Positions 33,354 to 42,388 of a DNA stretch of 64,000 nt are shown here, one piece after another. This DNA is from Hyphomicrobiales bacterium (GTDB taxonomy: Bacteria > Pseudomonadota > Alphaproteobacteria > Rhizobiales > Kaistiaceae). Both the position numbers and the translations under genes were made by a program. Every line of letters begins with the position of its first letter. Within the stretch, counting starts at the first letter, position 1. Where the stretch lies: NCBI GenBank assembly GCA_017305635.1, contig JAFKKF010000013.1:62001-126000 (forward strand), given 5' to 3'. The notes beneath the pieces are model-generated. The model saw only the letters and a program-made list of their open reading frames with translations, did no database searches and was not told the origin of the DNA.

Positions 33354-34898
33354 ATGACGAAGGCTGACGACCGGCGGGAACCGGGCGGGAAGAGCGCGCC
33401 GTTGCTCGCGATCAGCGGGCTCGGCAAGCGCTTCACCGCGACGCTGGCGCTCGACCATGTCGACTTCGACCTAAGGCCCGGCGAGATCCATGCGCTCCTC
33501 GGCCAGAACGGCGCCGGCAAGTCGACGCTGATCAAGATCCTCGCCGGCGTCTACAAGGCCGATGCCGGCGAGATCCGCTTCAAGGGCCGGCGCGTCGACG
33601 ACCGCCTGGACGAGCTGCCCGTCGCCTTCATCCACCAGGACCTCGGGCTGGTCGACTGGATGACGGTCGCCGAGAACGTCGCCATCGAGACCGGCTACCC
33701 GCGCTCGGCGCTCGGCACGATCTCGTGGAAAAAGGTGCGCAAGGCCGCCGGCGATGCGCTCGCCATCATGGGGAGCGACCTCGACCCGAACGAGCGGATC
33801 AGCGCGCTGCCGGCGGCGGAGCGCTCGCTGGTCGCCATTGGCCGGGCGCTCGCGGTCGAATCCGACATCCTGGTCCTCGACGAGCCGACCGCGGCGCTGC
33901 CCGAGGCCGATGTCGAACGCCTCCTCGAGACGCTCAGGCGCCTGCGCGCCCGCGGCATCGGCATCATCTACGTGACGCACCGGCTCGACGAGGTGTTCCG
34001 CATCGCCGACCGCATCACGGTGCTCCGCGACGGACGCCGCGTGGCGACGGTCGCGGCCGGCGAGACCACGCTTGGCGCGCTGGTCGAGATGATCGTCGGT
34101 CGCTCGATGAGCGACGCCTTCGTCAAGCCGGAGGCGCCGGGCGACCGCGCCGTGCTCTCGGTCGAGGGCGTGGTCGCCGAGCATGTCGGGCCGGTATCCT
34201 TCTCGGTCGCGGCGGGCGAGACGCTCGGCCTCGTCGGCCTACGCGGCGCGGGGCATCACACGATCGGCCGGGCGCTGTTCGGCCATGTCCCGCTCGGCGC
34301 CGGCCACGTCCTCATCAACGGCCGGCGCACCGACCCGGCCGATCCGGCGGACGCGATGCGGAACGGCATCGGCTTCGTCTCCAGCCGAAGGGCGGACGAG
34401 AGCATCGCCGCCAACATGGCGGTGCGCGAGAACATCTTCATGAATCCGGTGGTGACCGGGCACGGCGTGCTGCAGCCGATCGGCAAGCGCGCCGAGCTCG
34501 ACCGCACGCTCGCGGCGCTGAAGCGCTTCACCATCAAGGCCGAGGACCCGGAGCAGGCCATCGCGACGCTTTCCGGCGGCAACCAGCAGAAGGTAGTGGT
34601 CGCGCGGTGGATGGAGGGCGAGGTGGCGCTCCTCGTCCTCGAAGAGCCGACCATCGGGGTCGACGTCAGCTCGAAGGCGGAAATCTACCACCTTCTCAAG
34701 CAGTCGCTGAAACGCGGCATGGCGGTGGTCCTGATCTCGTCGGATTTCGAGGAGGTCGAGCGCATCTGCCATCGCGCGCTGGTGTTCAGCCGCGGCAAGG
34801 TGGTGGCGGAGATTCCGCGCGAGAGGCTGACGGTGGCGGCGCTGACGGCGAGCGCCTCCGGCGGAGAGGCGGACGAGACGGCGGGAGCGGCAGCATGA
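33354..34898 (+). CDS. Ribose-type ABC importer ATPase, RbsA-like (two domains)
   Basis: The 514-residue fusion has two nucleotide-binding domains. Domain one has Walker A GQNGAGKST (near residue 47), Walker B LVLDEPTAALP and switch His VTHRLDE. Domain two has a degenerate Walker A (GLRGAGHHTIG), signature LSGGNQQKVVVARW and Walker B LLVLEEPT with Glu replacing the usual Asp. Degeneracy in one half is normal for RbsA/MglA. ATG 33354 is preferred to TTG 33348. The stop overlaps the permease start as ATGA. Confidence 0.92.
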   Translation: MTKADDRREPGGKSAPLLAISGLGKRFTATLALDHVDFDLRPGEIHALLGQNGAGKSTLIKILAGVYKADAGEIRFKGRRVDDRLDELPVAFIHQDLGLVDWMTVAENVAIETGYPRSALGTISWKKVRKAAGDALAIMGSDLDPNERISALPAAERSLVAIGRALAVESDILVLDEPTAALPEADVERLLETLRRLRARGIGIIYVTHRLDEVFRIADRITVLRDGRRVATVAAGETTLGALVEMIVGRSMSDAFVKPEAPGDRAVLSVEGVVAEHVGPVSFSVAAGETLGLVGLRGAGHHTIGRALFGHVPLGAGHVLINGRRTDPADPADAMRNGIGFVSSRRADESIAANMAVRENIFMNPVVTGHGVLQPIGKRAELDRTLAALKRFTIKAEDPEQAIATLSGGNQQKVVVARWMEGEVALLVLEEPTIGVDVSSKAEIYHLLKQSLKRGMAVVLISSDFEEVERICHRALVFSRGKVVAEIPRERLTVAALTASASGGEADETAGAAA

Positions 34899-35920
34899 CG
34901 GGACGGAGCGACTTCGGCGCGATGATCACCCGCGCGGTCTCGGTATGGGGTCTGCTCATCCTGCTCATCATCCTCGTGATCGTCTTCTCGATCCTGAGGC
35001 CGGACACGTTCCTCACTTATTTCAACATCCGCTCGATCCTCTCCAACAAGTCGGTGCAGGCGCTGGTAGCGCTCTCGGTCTTCATCCCGATGACCGCCAA
35101 CCAGTTCGACCTTTCGGCGGGCTTCAACGTCGGCATCAGCCAGGTGCTGGCGATCGGGCTGCAGGGACAGGGCCTGCCGTGGTGGGCGGCGGTCATCCTC
35201 GTCTGCCTGATGGGCGCGGTGGTCGGCCTGATCAACGGCGTCCTGGTCACGCGGGTGAAGATCGACTCGTTCATCGCGACCCTCGGCACCGGCACCATCC
35301 TCTACGGGCTCAACGCCTGGTACACCGGCGGGCAGCAGGTGCTCGCCAGCCTGCCGCCAGAGTTCCTCGCCATATCGGGCAATATCTGGATCATCCCGGC
35401 GCCGGCGATCTATGCCTTCCTCGTCAGCGTGGCGCTGTGGATCGTCTTCGAATACCTGCCGCTCGGCCGCTACCTCTATGTCCTCGGCGCCAGCCCGCGG
35501 ACGGCGGAGCTGAACGGCATCGCGGCGAAGCGCTATGTCACCCTCGGCTTCGTCGCGGCCGGGACGCTCGCCGCCTTCGCCGGCGTTGTGCTTCAGTCGC
35601 AGCTTCAGGTCGGGCAGAGCTCGGTCGGCCAGGAATACCTGCTGCCGGCCTTCACCGCGGCGCTGCTCGGCGCGACCTCGATCCGGCCGGGCCGGGTCAA
35701 TGTCTGGGGCACGATCCTCGCCGTCGCCGTGCTCGCGGTGACGGTCGCGGGCCTGAACCAGCTCGGCGCGCCGTTTTTCGTGGAGCCGCTGTTCAACGGC
35801 GCGATGCTGGTGCTGGCCGTCGGGCTCGCGGTCCAGGCGGCCCAGCGCCGGCAGAAGCGCGGCACCGAGGCCGACCGCGCCGCCGCGGCGGTGGCGAGCA
35901 CCACGCAGGCTGCCGAATAG
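34895..35920 (+). CDS. Ribose-type ABC importer permease, RbsC-like
   Basis: The 341-residue permease has about ten hydrophobic segments and the family motifs FDLSAGFNVG (near residue 70), KIDSFIATLGTGTILYG (near 125) and SPRTAELNGI (near 195). It is translationally coupled to the ATPase gene. A full-length relative of the truncated rbsC at 48807, it shows that about 90 N-terminal residues are missing there. The C-terminal 25 residues are a polar Ala-rich tail. Confidence 0.92.
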   Translation: MTGRSDFGAMITRAVSVWGLLILLIILVIVFSILRPDTFLTYFNIRSILSNKSVQALVALSVFIPMTANQFDLSAGFNVGISQVLAIGLQGQGLPWWAAVILVCLMGAVVGLINGVLVTRVKIDSFIATLGTGTILYGLNAWYTGGQQVLASLPPEFLAISGNIWIIPAPAIYAFLVSVALWIVFEYLPLGRYLYVLGASPRTAELNGIAAKRYVTLGFVAAGTLAAFAGVVLQSQLQVGQSSVGQEYLLPAFTAALLGATSIRPGRVNVWGTILAVAVLAVTVAGLNQLGAPFFVEPLFNGAMLVLAVGLAVQAAQRRQKRGTEADRAAAAVASTTQAAE

Positions 35921-35931
35921 GAGTTCTCTTC

Positions 35932-36785
35932 ATGACCGACGGATCCGAGACCGTGATCAGCCCCGTCCTCTCGGCGGAATGGTTCAAGTCGCGCTGGGGC
36001 GCCGACGACCAGCGCGGCAACGGCAACCTCATGACCCCGGCCAAGGTGCTGGAAGCCGCGAAGCTCATCCGAACCGGCGAGATCGTCAGCCTCGGCATGC
36101 CCTACGACACGCGCATGCCTATCGCGCCGGGCCGGGCCTATGCGCTTCGCATGCCCGGCGGCCCGACCGGCGGACCCTATGGCGAGAAGAGCCGGACGAT
36201 CTGGAACGACGAGTTCATCGCCACCGAGATCGGCCAGATCGGCACGCAGATGGATGCGCTCGGGCACCTCGGCTGCATGTGTGGGGCGAAGGGCGACAAG
36301 ACCAACATGCTCTTCTACAACGGCAACAAGCTCTCCGACATGTGGTCGCCCTACGGGCTGAAGAAGCTCGGCATGGAGAACGCGCCGCCCTTCTTCACCC
36401 GCGGCGTGCTTTTCGACGTGCAAGGCCTGAAAGGCCGGGTGCTCGACGTCGGCGAGGAGATTCAGCTCACCGACCTCAAGGCCTGCCTCGAGCGCCAGGG
36501 CGTCAGCGAGGACATCATCAAGCCGGGCGACGCGGTATTCGTGCGGACCGGTCACGGGTCGCGCTGGTACACAGAGACGGCGACCTTCTATGACGGCGCG
36601 CCGGGCATCGGCCTCGACTGCGCGCGCTGGTTCTCGAGCCTCGAAGTCTCTGTCGTCGGTGCCGACAATTTCGCCGTCGAGGTGGTGCCGCCGGTCGACC
36701 CGGAGGTCTTCCATCCCTGCCATTCGCGCCGCTGAAGATCGTCGGCGCGACCGGCTCTCCCGGAAATCCCATCGCGATCCTATGA
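35932..36785 (+). pseudogene. Broken cyclase-family hydrolase gene
   Basis: The open frame 35932-36735 encodes 267 residues of a cyclase-family hydrolase, including the metal-site region GTQMDALGHLG (near residue 103), and stops right after EVFHPCHSRR. In a different frame from 36720 to 36785, the sequence reads FAPLKIVGATGSPGNPIAIL, the expected family C-terminus. The segment between these two parts is missing compared with the intact relative at 18230-19198. This indicates an out-of-frame internal deletion near 36715. The catalytic part may still fold, but the C-terminal helix and strand are lost. It was the last gene of the LacI-controlled importer operon. Confidence 0.72.
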
Positions 36786-36935
36786 GCCCAGCAAAGCGGC
36801 CAGGAGGTCCGGCCGACTTGGTTGGGCTGACAGTCCGGCACGCGATGGGGTGAATACAAATCGCCACCGCTGCCGCCTGCGCCTCGCCTTCGTCGGCGCA
36901 GGAGCCGCTGCCTGGCCTTCGTTGAGGCGCCGCCC

Positions 36936-37937
36936 CTATCCGGAAGCCGCCTGCTGCAGAACCGCCTCGGTGACCTTGCTGTCGTCTTCCAGGGACCGCA
37001 CCGAGGGAAGCTTCTTGGACTTGAGTTCGGCGTGATAGGCGCGCACGGCTTCGAGCGGCTTCAGCCGGCCATCGGCGACCTCGCGCATGAAGCGCACGAT
37101 GTCGAGCTGGCTTTCGGCGAGGTTGATCTTTCGCCCGAACAGGGCGACGCGGGCGCCGTACTTCTCGGCCTGGTAGAGCAGCTCGAACGTATCGCGGGTC
37201 GTGCCGGCGCCGCCCCCGAGCACGCCGACGACGAGGCCGGGGTCGAAGGCGACGAGCTCCTCGAGGGCCTTCGGTCCGTTGTAGGGATATTTCAGGAATT
37301 GCGGACGATCGGCCTTCAGTACGCCGGACAGGCAGCGGGCGACGTTGTCGTTCACGAACGAGCCGAGGTCGGCGGGCGCCACCTTGGCGTCGATGTTGGG
37401 ATTGAACACTTCCAGGAAATACTTGATGCCATTGGCGGCGGCGTCGGCGCGGAACGCCTTGAAGGCCTCGAGCGACCGCAGATCGGCCTCAACGTCGTTG
37501 ACGAAGGTGATCGAGTAGAGGCCGAGATCGGTGAGCTTGGCCTTCGACACCTGCGCGAGGTCGACCGTGCGGAACGGCCGCGAGGCCGACTTGCCGTAGG
37601 AGCTTCCCCGCGCTCCCCAGATGTCGGTCGTGTCGTTTGCCCGGAAGGCCGGCTTCACGGCACTCCCCGCATAGACCTTCGCCTCGTTCAGCGCCTCAAG
37701 GTTGGAGGCGGAGGTCAGCATGATGTCGAGCAGGTCCTGCCTGACGATCTGCGTCATCTGGTCGAGGAACTCCGCCCGCGTGCGGAAGCGCGCGACGCTG
37801 CCATCCGCGTTGCGGATCGGCCCCGTCCCGGGGATCGGGTTGGACATGTCGCCGTCCTTGGCATCGGCGATGATGAAGTCCCCCTTGGCGTACTTGCCGG
37901 AGCGGATCTTGGCGAGCTTGGTGTCGAGACGAGACAT
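36936..37937 (-). CDS. Class I aldolase-like TIM-barrel protein (DeoC/LacD-like)
   Basis: The 333-residue alpha/beta-barrel protein has features of Schiff-base aldolases of the DeoC/FbaB/LacD group. A Lys in PQFLKYPYNG (near residue 210) is a candidate Schiff-base residue. A phosphate-binding type loop GGGAGTTRDTFEL (near 235) and ALFGRKIN (near 265) follow. I cannot assign the substrate. It is the last gene of the importer and ADP-kinase-like operon, so phosphorylation followed by aldol cleavage of the imported sugar is a natural reading. AAGGAAAC precedes the start. A GA-rich 118-base gap separates it from the ATPase gene. Confidence 0.72.
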   Translation of the reverse strand: MSRLDTKLAKIRSGKYAKGDFIIADAKDGDMSNPIPGTGPIRNADGSVARFRTRAEFLDQMTQIVRQDLLDIMLTSASNLEALNEAKVYAGSAVKPAFRANDTTDIWGARGSSYGKSASRPFRTVDLAQVSKAKLTDLGLYSITFVNDVEADLRSLEAFKAFRADAAANGIKYFLEVFNPNIDAKVAPADLGSFVNDNVARCLSGVLKADRPQFLKYPYNGPKALEELVAFDPGLVVGVLGGGAGTTRDTFELLYQAEKYGARVALFGRKINLAESQLDIVRFMREVADGRLKPLEAVRAYHAELKSKKLPSVRSLEDDSKVTEAVLQQAASG

Positions 37938-38055
37938 CGTAGTTTCCTTGGCTATAGCTGACGCGGACCGCGCCGGAAGGTGATGGGAGAGATGCGGGAG
38001 GAGAAAGGCGGAGCGCGCGAGGAGGCCCGCCCCCCGGCAGAAGCGAGGTGATGGG

Positions 38056-39144
38056 TCACGGCGGTCCTCCGGCCATGCGACGGCCGTCGGCGTCGAAGAG
38101 ATGGATGCCGGCGGCCGCGGTCTCGAAGCGCACGACGTCGCCGACCCTGGCGGGGAAATTGCCGGGCAACTGAGCGACCACCGGTTCCTCGCCGTCGCGG
38201 GCGACGTGGACGAGCGTCAGGCCGCCGAGATATTCGACGATCCGCACCGCGCCCGAGAGAATGCCGCCCTCGGCCGGCGTCAGCGCCTCGGGGCGGATGC
38301 CGACCTGCACAGGAGATCCGGGCTGCGGCGGGTTCTCTCCCGATGCAACGGCAATCTCGCCGCCGCCGGCGAGCGAGACGGCGACCTTGCCATCGCGGAC
38401 GCTGGCCACGCGGCCGGGGAGGATGTTCATCTGCGGCGAGCCGATGAAGCGCGCGACGAACAGATTGCACGGCCGGTTGTAGAGTTCGGCGGGCGTAGCG
38501 AACTGCTCGACCCGGCCTTTGTTGAGCACGGCGATCTTCTGCGCCATGGTCATCGCCTCGACTTGGTCGTGCGTGACATAGATCATCGTCGCCCCGAGCC
38601 GGCGGTGGAGCTCGGCGAGCTCCACCCGCATCTGTACGCGGAGCGCGGCATCGAGGTTGGAAAGCGGCTCGTCGAAGAGAAACACCGCCGGATCGCGCAC
38701 GATCGCCCGCCCCATGGCGACGCGCTGGCGCTGGCCGCCGGATAGTTCGCGGGGCTTCCGCTCGAGGAGATCGCCGAGGCCGAGGATGTCGGCGGCGCGC
38801 TGGATCTTCGCCGCTGCCTCGGCGCGCGGCGCCCGGGCGAGCTTCAGCGAGAAGCCGAGGTTCTCGCGCACCGTCATGTGCGGATAGAGCGCGTAGTTCT
38901 GGAACACCATGGCGATGTTGCGTTCCTTGGGCGACAGGTCGTTGACGACCTCGCCGTCGATCAGCACCTCGCCGCCATTGATCGCCTCGAGCCCCGCGAT
39001 CATGCGCAAGAGCGTCGACTTGCCGCAGCCGGAGGGGCCGACGAGCACCACGAACTCGCCATCGCCGATCTCGAAGCTGACGCCCTCGATCACGCGCACC
39101 TGGCCGAAAGACTTGACCACCGCCCTGAGGCCGACCGAAGCCAT
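38056..39144 (-). CDS. Sugar ABC importer ATPase, MalK/UgpC-like
   Basis: The 362-residue ATPase has Walker [10 protein letters not shown] (near residue 37), signature [15 protein letters not shown], Walker [13 protein letters not shown], switch His YVTHDQVEA, and a C-terminal OB/TOBE regulatory domain (from about residue 240). The start ATG 39144 has GGAG upstream and lies 2 bases after the ADP-kinase-like stop. MalK-type ATPases are often shared, so this protein might also power the importer at 4032-7897, which has no ATPase of its own. Confidence 0.92.
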   Translation of the reverse strand: MASVGLRAVVKSFGQVRVIEGVSFEIGDGEFVVLVGPSGCGKSTLLRMIAGLEAINGGEVLIDGEVVNDLSPKERNIAMVFQNYALYPHMTVRENLGFSLKLARAPRAEAAAKIQRAADILGLGDLLERKPRELSGGQRQRVAMGRAIVRDPAVFLFDEPLSNLDAALRVQMRVELAELHRRLGATMIYVTHDQVEAMTMAQKIAVLNKGRVEQFATPAELYNRPCNLFVARFIGSPQMNILPGRVASVRDGKVAVSLAGGGEIAVASGENPPQPGSPVQVGIRPEALTPAEGGILSGAVRIVEYLGGLTLVHVARDGEEPVVAQLPGNFPARVGDVVRFETAAAGIHLFDADGRRMAGGPP

Positions 39145-39146
39145 GT

Positions 39147-40496
39147 TCAACTCTCCACGCTGTTCGGGGCGGAAAGACCGGCCGCCGTGATGTGCGATCG
39201 GCCAGCAACGCTGGAAAGGCCGAGGAAGCCGGAGGGACCGGCAACCACCCGTGGCTGGAGCGGTCCGGCATGGACGAGCATCGTCCCGGCGGTGAAGGTG
39301 TCGCCAAGGCCGATCGTCGAAGCCGGATTCCGGAGATAGGGCGCCGGGCAGCAGACCAGGCTCCATTCCGAACCGGTGCAGGGAGAGATGGGCGGAAGCG
39401 GCGGACGGACGAAAGAGGCGGCCGTCGGCGCGCGGGGCCGTGCGACCGGCTTGCCGATCTCGGCCCGGGCGGAGGCGAGCAGGCACCCCATGGCGAGCGC
39501 ATCCAGCTCCCGCTCGGGCTCGCCGCGCGTCAGGGCGAGTGCCCACGGGTCGGCATGAACGACGAGCCGCGAAAGGCCATGGCCTTCGGCCAAGGCGATC
39601 CACTGGGCTTCGCGAATCTCCGGATCGAGGCCGACCGACGGCATCTCGTTGAAGTTCAGCCCGATGGATGTCACCAGGCCCGACATCCTCCGAAGCGTCT
39701 GGTCGAGCCCGCCGGAGACCGCGAACTCGCCGAGCTCGAGATGCACGATGAGTCCGGCTTCCTTCCACGCGCGCGCGAAGGAGGAGACATAGTCGAGCGC
39801 GCCGGGCAGCCGCTCCGCGTCGACGGCGTTGGGACTCGAGACCAGCGCCGCGCCAGCGCGCGCGCCCATGCCACGGCCATACGTCTCGAACATTGCATCC
39901 TGTTCGAGCTCTTCATCGGCGAAGCGGACGATGATGCGGGTCGTGCGATTGGGCGTGAAATCGGGAAGCGGACGCCCTGCCGCATATTCGACTATGTAAT
40001 GAGCTGGCTTGCCGACGCCGGAAGGCACCGCATCGCCGACGGAGATCAAGGCCCCCTCCCCGCCGATCAGCCTGATGGCCGGGTGCAGGACGGCGAGCTG
40101 CTCGGCGCTGCGGTCGAGAAGCGCCATGACCACGGGCGCTCCGATGGAAGCGAGCACGGTGGCCGCTTGCGCCGATGTGCCGCCGACCGCCATCCCGCCA
40201 GGCTTGATGAACGCATCGAGGAATGCCGGGCCGCCAGGCCAGTCGATGCGGACCTCGCCTCCCCGCCCGGCCTTCGCGCGCGCCATGAGCGCGTCGAACA
40301 GGGCGTGCGCGGCGGGTTCCTGCTTCAGGGCGGGCGCCATCGCGTGGAGGTCGATCAGCTTGTCGACGCAGGCAGCGAAGCCGGTGAGCAGATGCCCCGC
40401 TCTGCCGGCGAAATCGGGCACCGCCGCGGCCAGCCGGGCAAAAGCCTCCCGCCAGAACGGCTCGGAGAAGGGATCGGTGGGAGGACGCGCTGTCAC
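39147..40496 (-). CDS. ADP-dependent glucokinase/phosphofructokinase-like kinase
   Basis: The 449-residue protein resembles the ADP-dependent glucokinase/phosphofructokinase family (ribokinase-like fold), known mainly from archaea and animals. Visible landmarks are TGFAACVDKLIDL (sugar-binding Asp region, residues 38-50), GGTSAQAA (105-112), LNFNE (280-284, compare the family NExE) and GLGDTFTAGT (396-405, catalytic Asp399). The length matches the family (about 450). The start GTG 40496 lies 2 bases after the permease stop. It sits inside a sugar-importer operon, so it probably phosphorylates the imported sugar. Nucleotide preference cannot be read from sequence. A paralogue is at 50772-52043. 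Confidence 0.72.
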   Translation of the reverse strand: MTARPPTDPFSEPFWREAFARLAAAVPDFAGRAGHLLTGFAACVDKLIDLHAMAPALKQEPAAHALFDALMARAKAGRGGEVRIDWPGGPAFLDAFIKPGGMAVGGTSAQAATVLASIGAPVVMALLDRSAEQLAVLHPAIRLIGGEGALISVGDAVPSGVGKPAHYIVEYAAGRPLPDFTPNRTTRIIVRFADEELEQDAMFETYGRGMGARAGAALVSSPNAVDAERLPGALDYVSSFARAWKEAGLIVHLELGEFAVSGGLDQTLRRMSGLVTSIGLNFNEMPSVGLDPEIREAQWIALAEGHGLSRLVVHADPWALALTRGEPERELDALAMGCLLASARAEIGKPVARPRAPTAASFVRPPLPPISPCTGSEWSLVCCPAPYLRNPASTIGLGDTFTAGTMLVHAGPLQPRVVAGPSGFLGLSSVAGRSHITAAGLSAPNSVES

Positions 40497-40498
40497 GG

Positions 40499-41344
40499 CT
40501 AGGCCTTGATCGCACCGGCGGTCATGCCCGCAAGGAAGTAGCGCTGCGCGAGCAGGTAGAGGACCAGGAGCGGCAGCGAGCCGAGCACGCTCATCGCCAT
40601 CATCTCGTTCCACTTGAACGCGTGCTGGCCCATGAGAAGCTCGATGCCGATGGGGACGGTCCGCATGCTCATCGACTTGGTGAGCGTCAACGCGAACAGG
40701 AACTCGTTCCAGGCGAGGAGGAAGGTGTAGACGGCGGTCGCGACGATGCCGGGCACTGACAGGGGCACGATCACGCGCCAGAGCGCCGACCAGTTGGTCC
40801 CGCCATCGACCAGCACCGCCTCGTCCAGTTCGCGCGGCAGCGTGTTCAGGTATCCGGTCAGAAGCAGGATCGCGTAGGGGAGCGTGAACACCATGTAGGT
40901 GAGGATCAGCGCGAAATAGGTGTCGAAGATCCCGAACATCACGACCATCCCGAAATAGGGGATGAGCAGCGTGATCGGGGGCACCGTCTGGGTGCTGATG
41001 ATGAAGACGTTGAGCGTGTTCTTGAACCGGAAGGAGAAGCGGCTGAAGCTGTAGGCGGCCGGCAGGGCGATGAGCACGGTGAGGACGGCGACCGCACCGG
41101 CGACCAGGTAGCTGTTGAGGAAGAAGCGAAGATTGGTCGGATCGTTGAAGATCGCGGCGTAGGCGCTGAAGGTGAGCTCCTTCGGCAGGAGCTGCGGCGG
41201 CAGCGTGAAGATCTCCGTGTTCGACTTCAGCGACGTGAAGAACATCCACACGATCGGGAAGCACGCGAAGACCAGGCCGACGGCAAGCCCGAGGTGGATC
41301 AGGATCGTCGGCAGCACCTTCCGGCCGGGGGAGCGCTTCGCCAT
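40499..41344 (-). CDS. Sugar ABC importer permease, MalG-like
   Basis: The 281-residue permease has six hydrophobic segments and the EAA loop ELDEAVLVDGGTNWSALWRV near residue 190. The start ATG 41344 overlaps the end region of the upstream permease gene, with GAGG just before it. It forms the channel with the MalF-like subunit and probably docks on the ATPase encoded two genes downstream. Confidence 0.92.
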   Translation of the reverse strand: MAKRSPGRKVLPTILIHLGLAVGLVFACFPIVWMFFTSLKSNTEIFTLPPQLLPKELTFSAYAAIFNDPTNLRFFLNSYLVAGAVAVLTVLIALPAAYSFSRFSFRFKNTLNVFIISTQTVPPITLLIPYFGMVVMFGIFDTYFALILTYMVFTLPYAILLLTGYLNTLPRELDEAVLVDGGTNWSALWRVIVPLSVPGIVATAVYTFLLAWNEFLFALTLTKSMSMRTVPIGIELLMGQHAFKWNEMMAMSVLGSLPLLVLYLLAQRYFLAGMTAGAIKA

Positions 41345-41346
41345 CG

Positions 41347-42285
41347 CTACCTCGCCTTCTGATGCTTGATGTAGAAATAGGTCACGCCGAGCGAGAGGAT
41401 CAGGATGCAGACCGCGCTCGCCGAGGCCAGCGAGAACTGGTATTGCGAGAATGCCTGCTTGTAGGTGTAGGTGCTCAGCACCTCGGTCGCGTAGATCGGG
41501 CCGCCGCCGGTCGTCATCCAGACCAGCGCGAAGACCTGCATCGTCCAGATGAAATCGAGCATGGCGATGCTGAGCATGATCGGCGTCAGCTGCGGAATGG
41601 TCACGTAGCGGAATTTCTGCCACGCGTTGGCGCCGTCGATGCCGGCGGCTTCGTAGAGATCGCGGGAAATGCCCTGCAGCCCGGCGAGCAGGCTGACCAT
41701 GTAGAGCGGGTAGCCCGCCCAGATGTTGACGAAGGTCAGCGCGTGGAGCGCCGTGTTCGGCGAGGAGAACCACTCGACCTTGAAGTCGACGATGTGGAGC
41801 GACATCAGGACGCCGTTGATGACGCCCTCGGGATCGAGCAGGAGCCGCCAGATGATGGCGATGATCACCGCCGTGAACAGCCATGGCAGGATGTAGAGGA
41901 CGCGCAGCACGCTGCGCAGCGTCGGGTTGACGCGGTCGCTGTTCAGCATCAGCGCGAAGCCGAGCCCGATCAGCAGATGGAACACGACGCTGACGACGGT
42001 GAAGTAGAGCGTGTTGCCGACCGCCTGCCAGAAGACCGGATCGCTGAAGATCGTCTGGTAATTGTCGAGCCCGACGAAGGCGGCATTCTTCTTCGTGATC
42101 GCGCGATCCTGCAGCGAATAGCGAAGGACCGCGACCATCGGGTAGAGCATCAGCAGGGCGAAAAGCGCCATGGCCGGGGCGACGTAGGCGAAGGGCACCA
42201 GACGCATCTTCGTCTGGTAGGAGACCCGCCCCGCCGGGCGGGCCTTCCGAGGCCCCATGGCCGGATGTTCGTGGGCGAGGCTCAT
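41347..42285 (-). CDS. Sugar ABC importer permease, MalF-like
   Basis: The 312-residue permease has a cytosolic N-terminus (about 30 residues), six hydrophobic segments and the EAA loop LYEAAGIDGANAWQKFRYVT near residue 220. No strong ribosome-binding site precedes ATG 42285; ATG at codon 10 is possible. It follows the binding-protein gene after a spacer with a 13-bp hairpin. Confidence 0.9.
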   Translation of the reverse strand: MSLAHEHPAMGPRKARPAGRVSYQTKMRLVPFAYVAPAMALFALLMLYPMVAVLRYSLQDRAITKKNAAFVGLDNYQTIFSDPVFWQAVGNTLYFTVVSVVFHLLIGLGFALMLNSDRVNPTLRSVLRVLYILPWLFTAVIIAIIWRLLLDPEGVINGVLMSLHIVDFKVEWFSSPNTALHALTFVNIWAGYPLYMVSLLAGLQGISRDLYEAAGIDGANAWQKFRYVTIPQLTPIMLSIAMLDFIWTMQVFALVWMTTGGGPIYATEVLSTYTYKQAFSQYQFSLASASAVCILILSLGVTYFYIKHQKAR

Positions 42286-42341
42286 GCGAGACTTGTCTTG
42301 GCGGAAGCCGGTGCGCCGCGGCGGGCGGGAAAGGTTCTGGC

Positions 42342-42374
42342 GGATGGCGGCGGGACGTGACCCCGCCGCCATCC
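42342..42374 (-). promoter_or_regulatory. Intercistronic hairpin after binding-protein gene
   Basis: A perfect 13-bp stem (GGATGGCGGCGGG with its complement) with a 7-base loop lies between the binding-protein stop (42389) and the permease start. There is no T run. It has the same position and type as the hairpins at 6135, 26453, 33294 and 58798. Confidence 0.75.
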
Positions 42375-42388
42375 TGTCGAAAAGGCGG

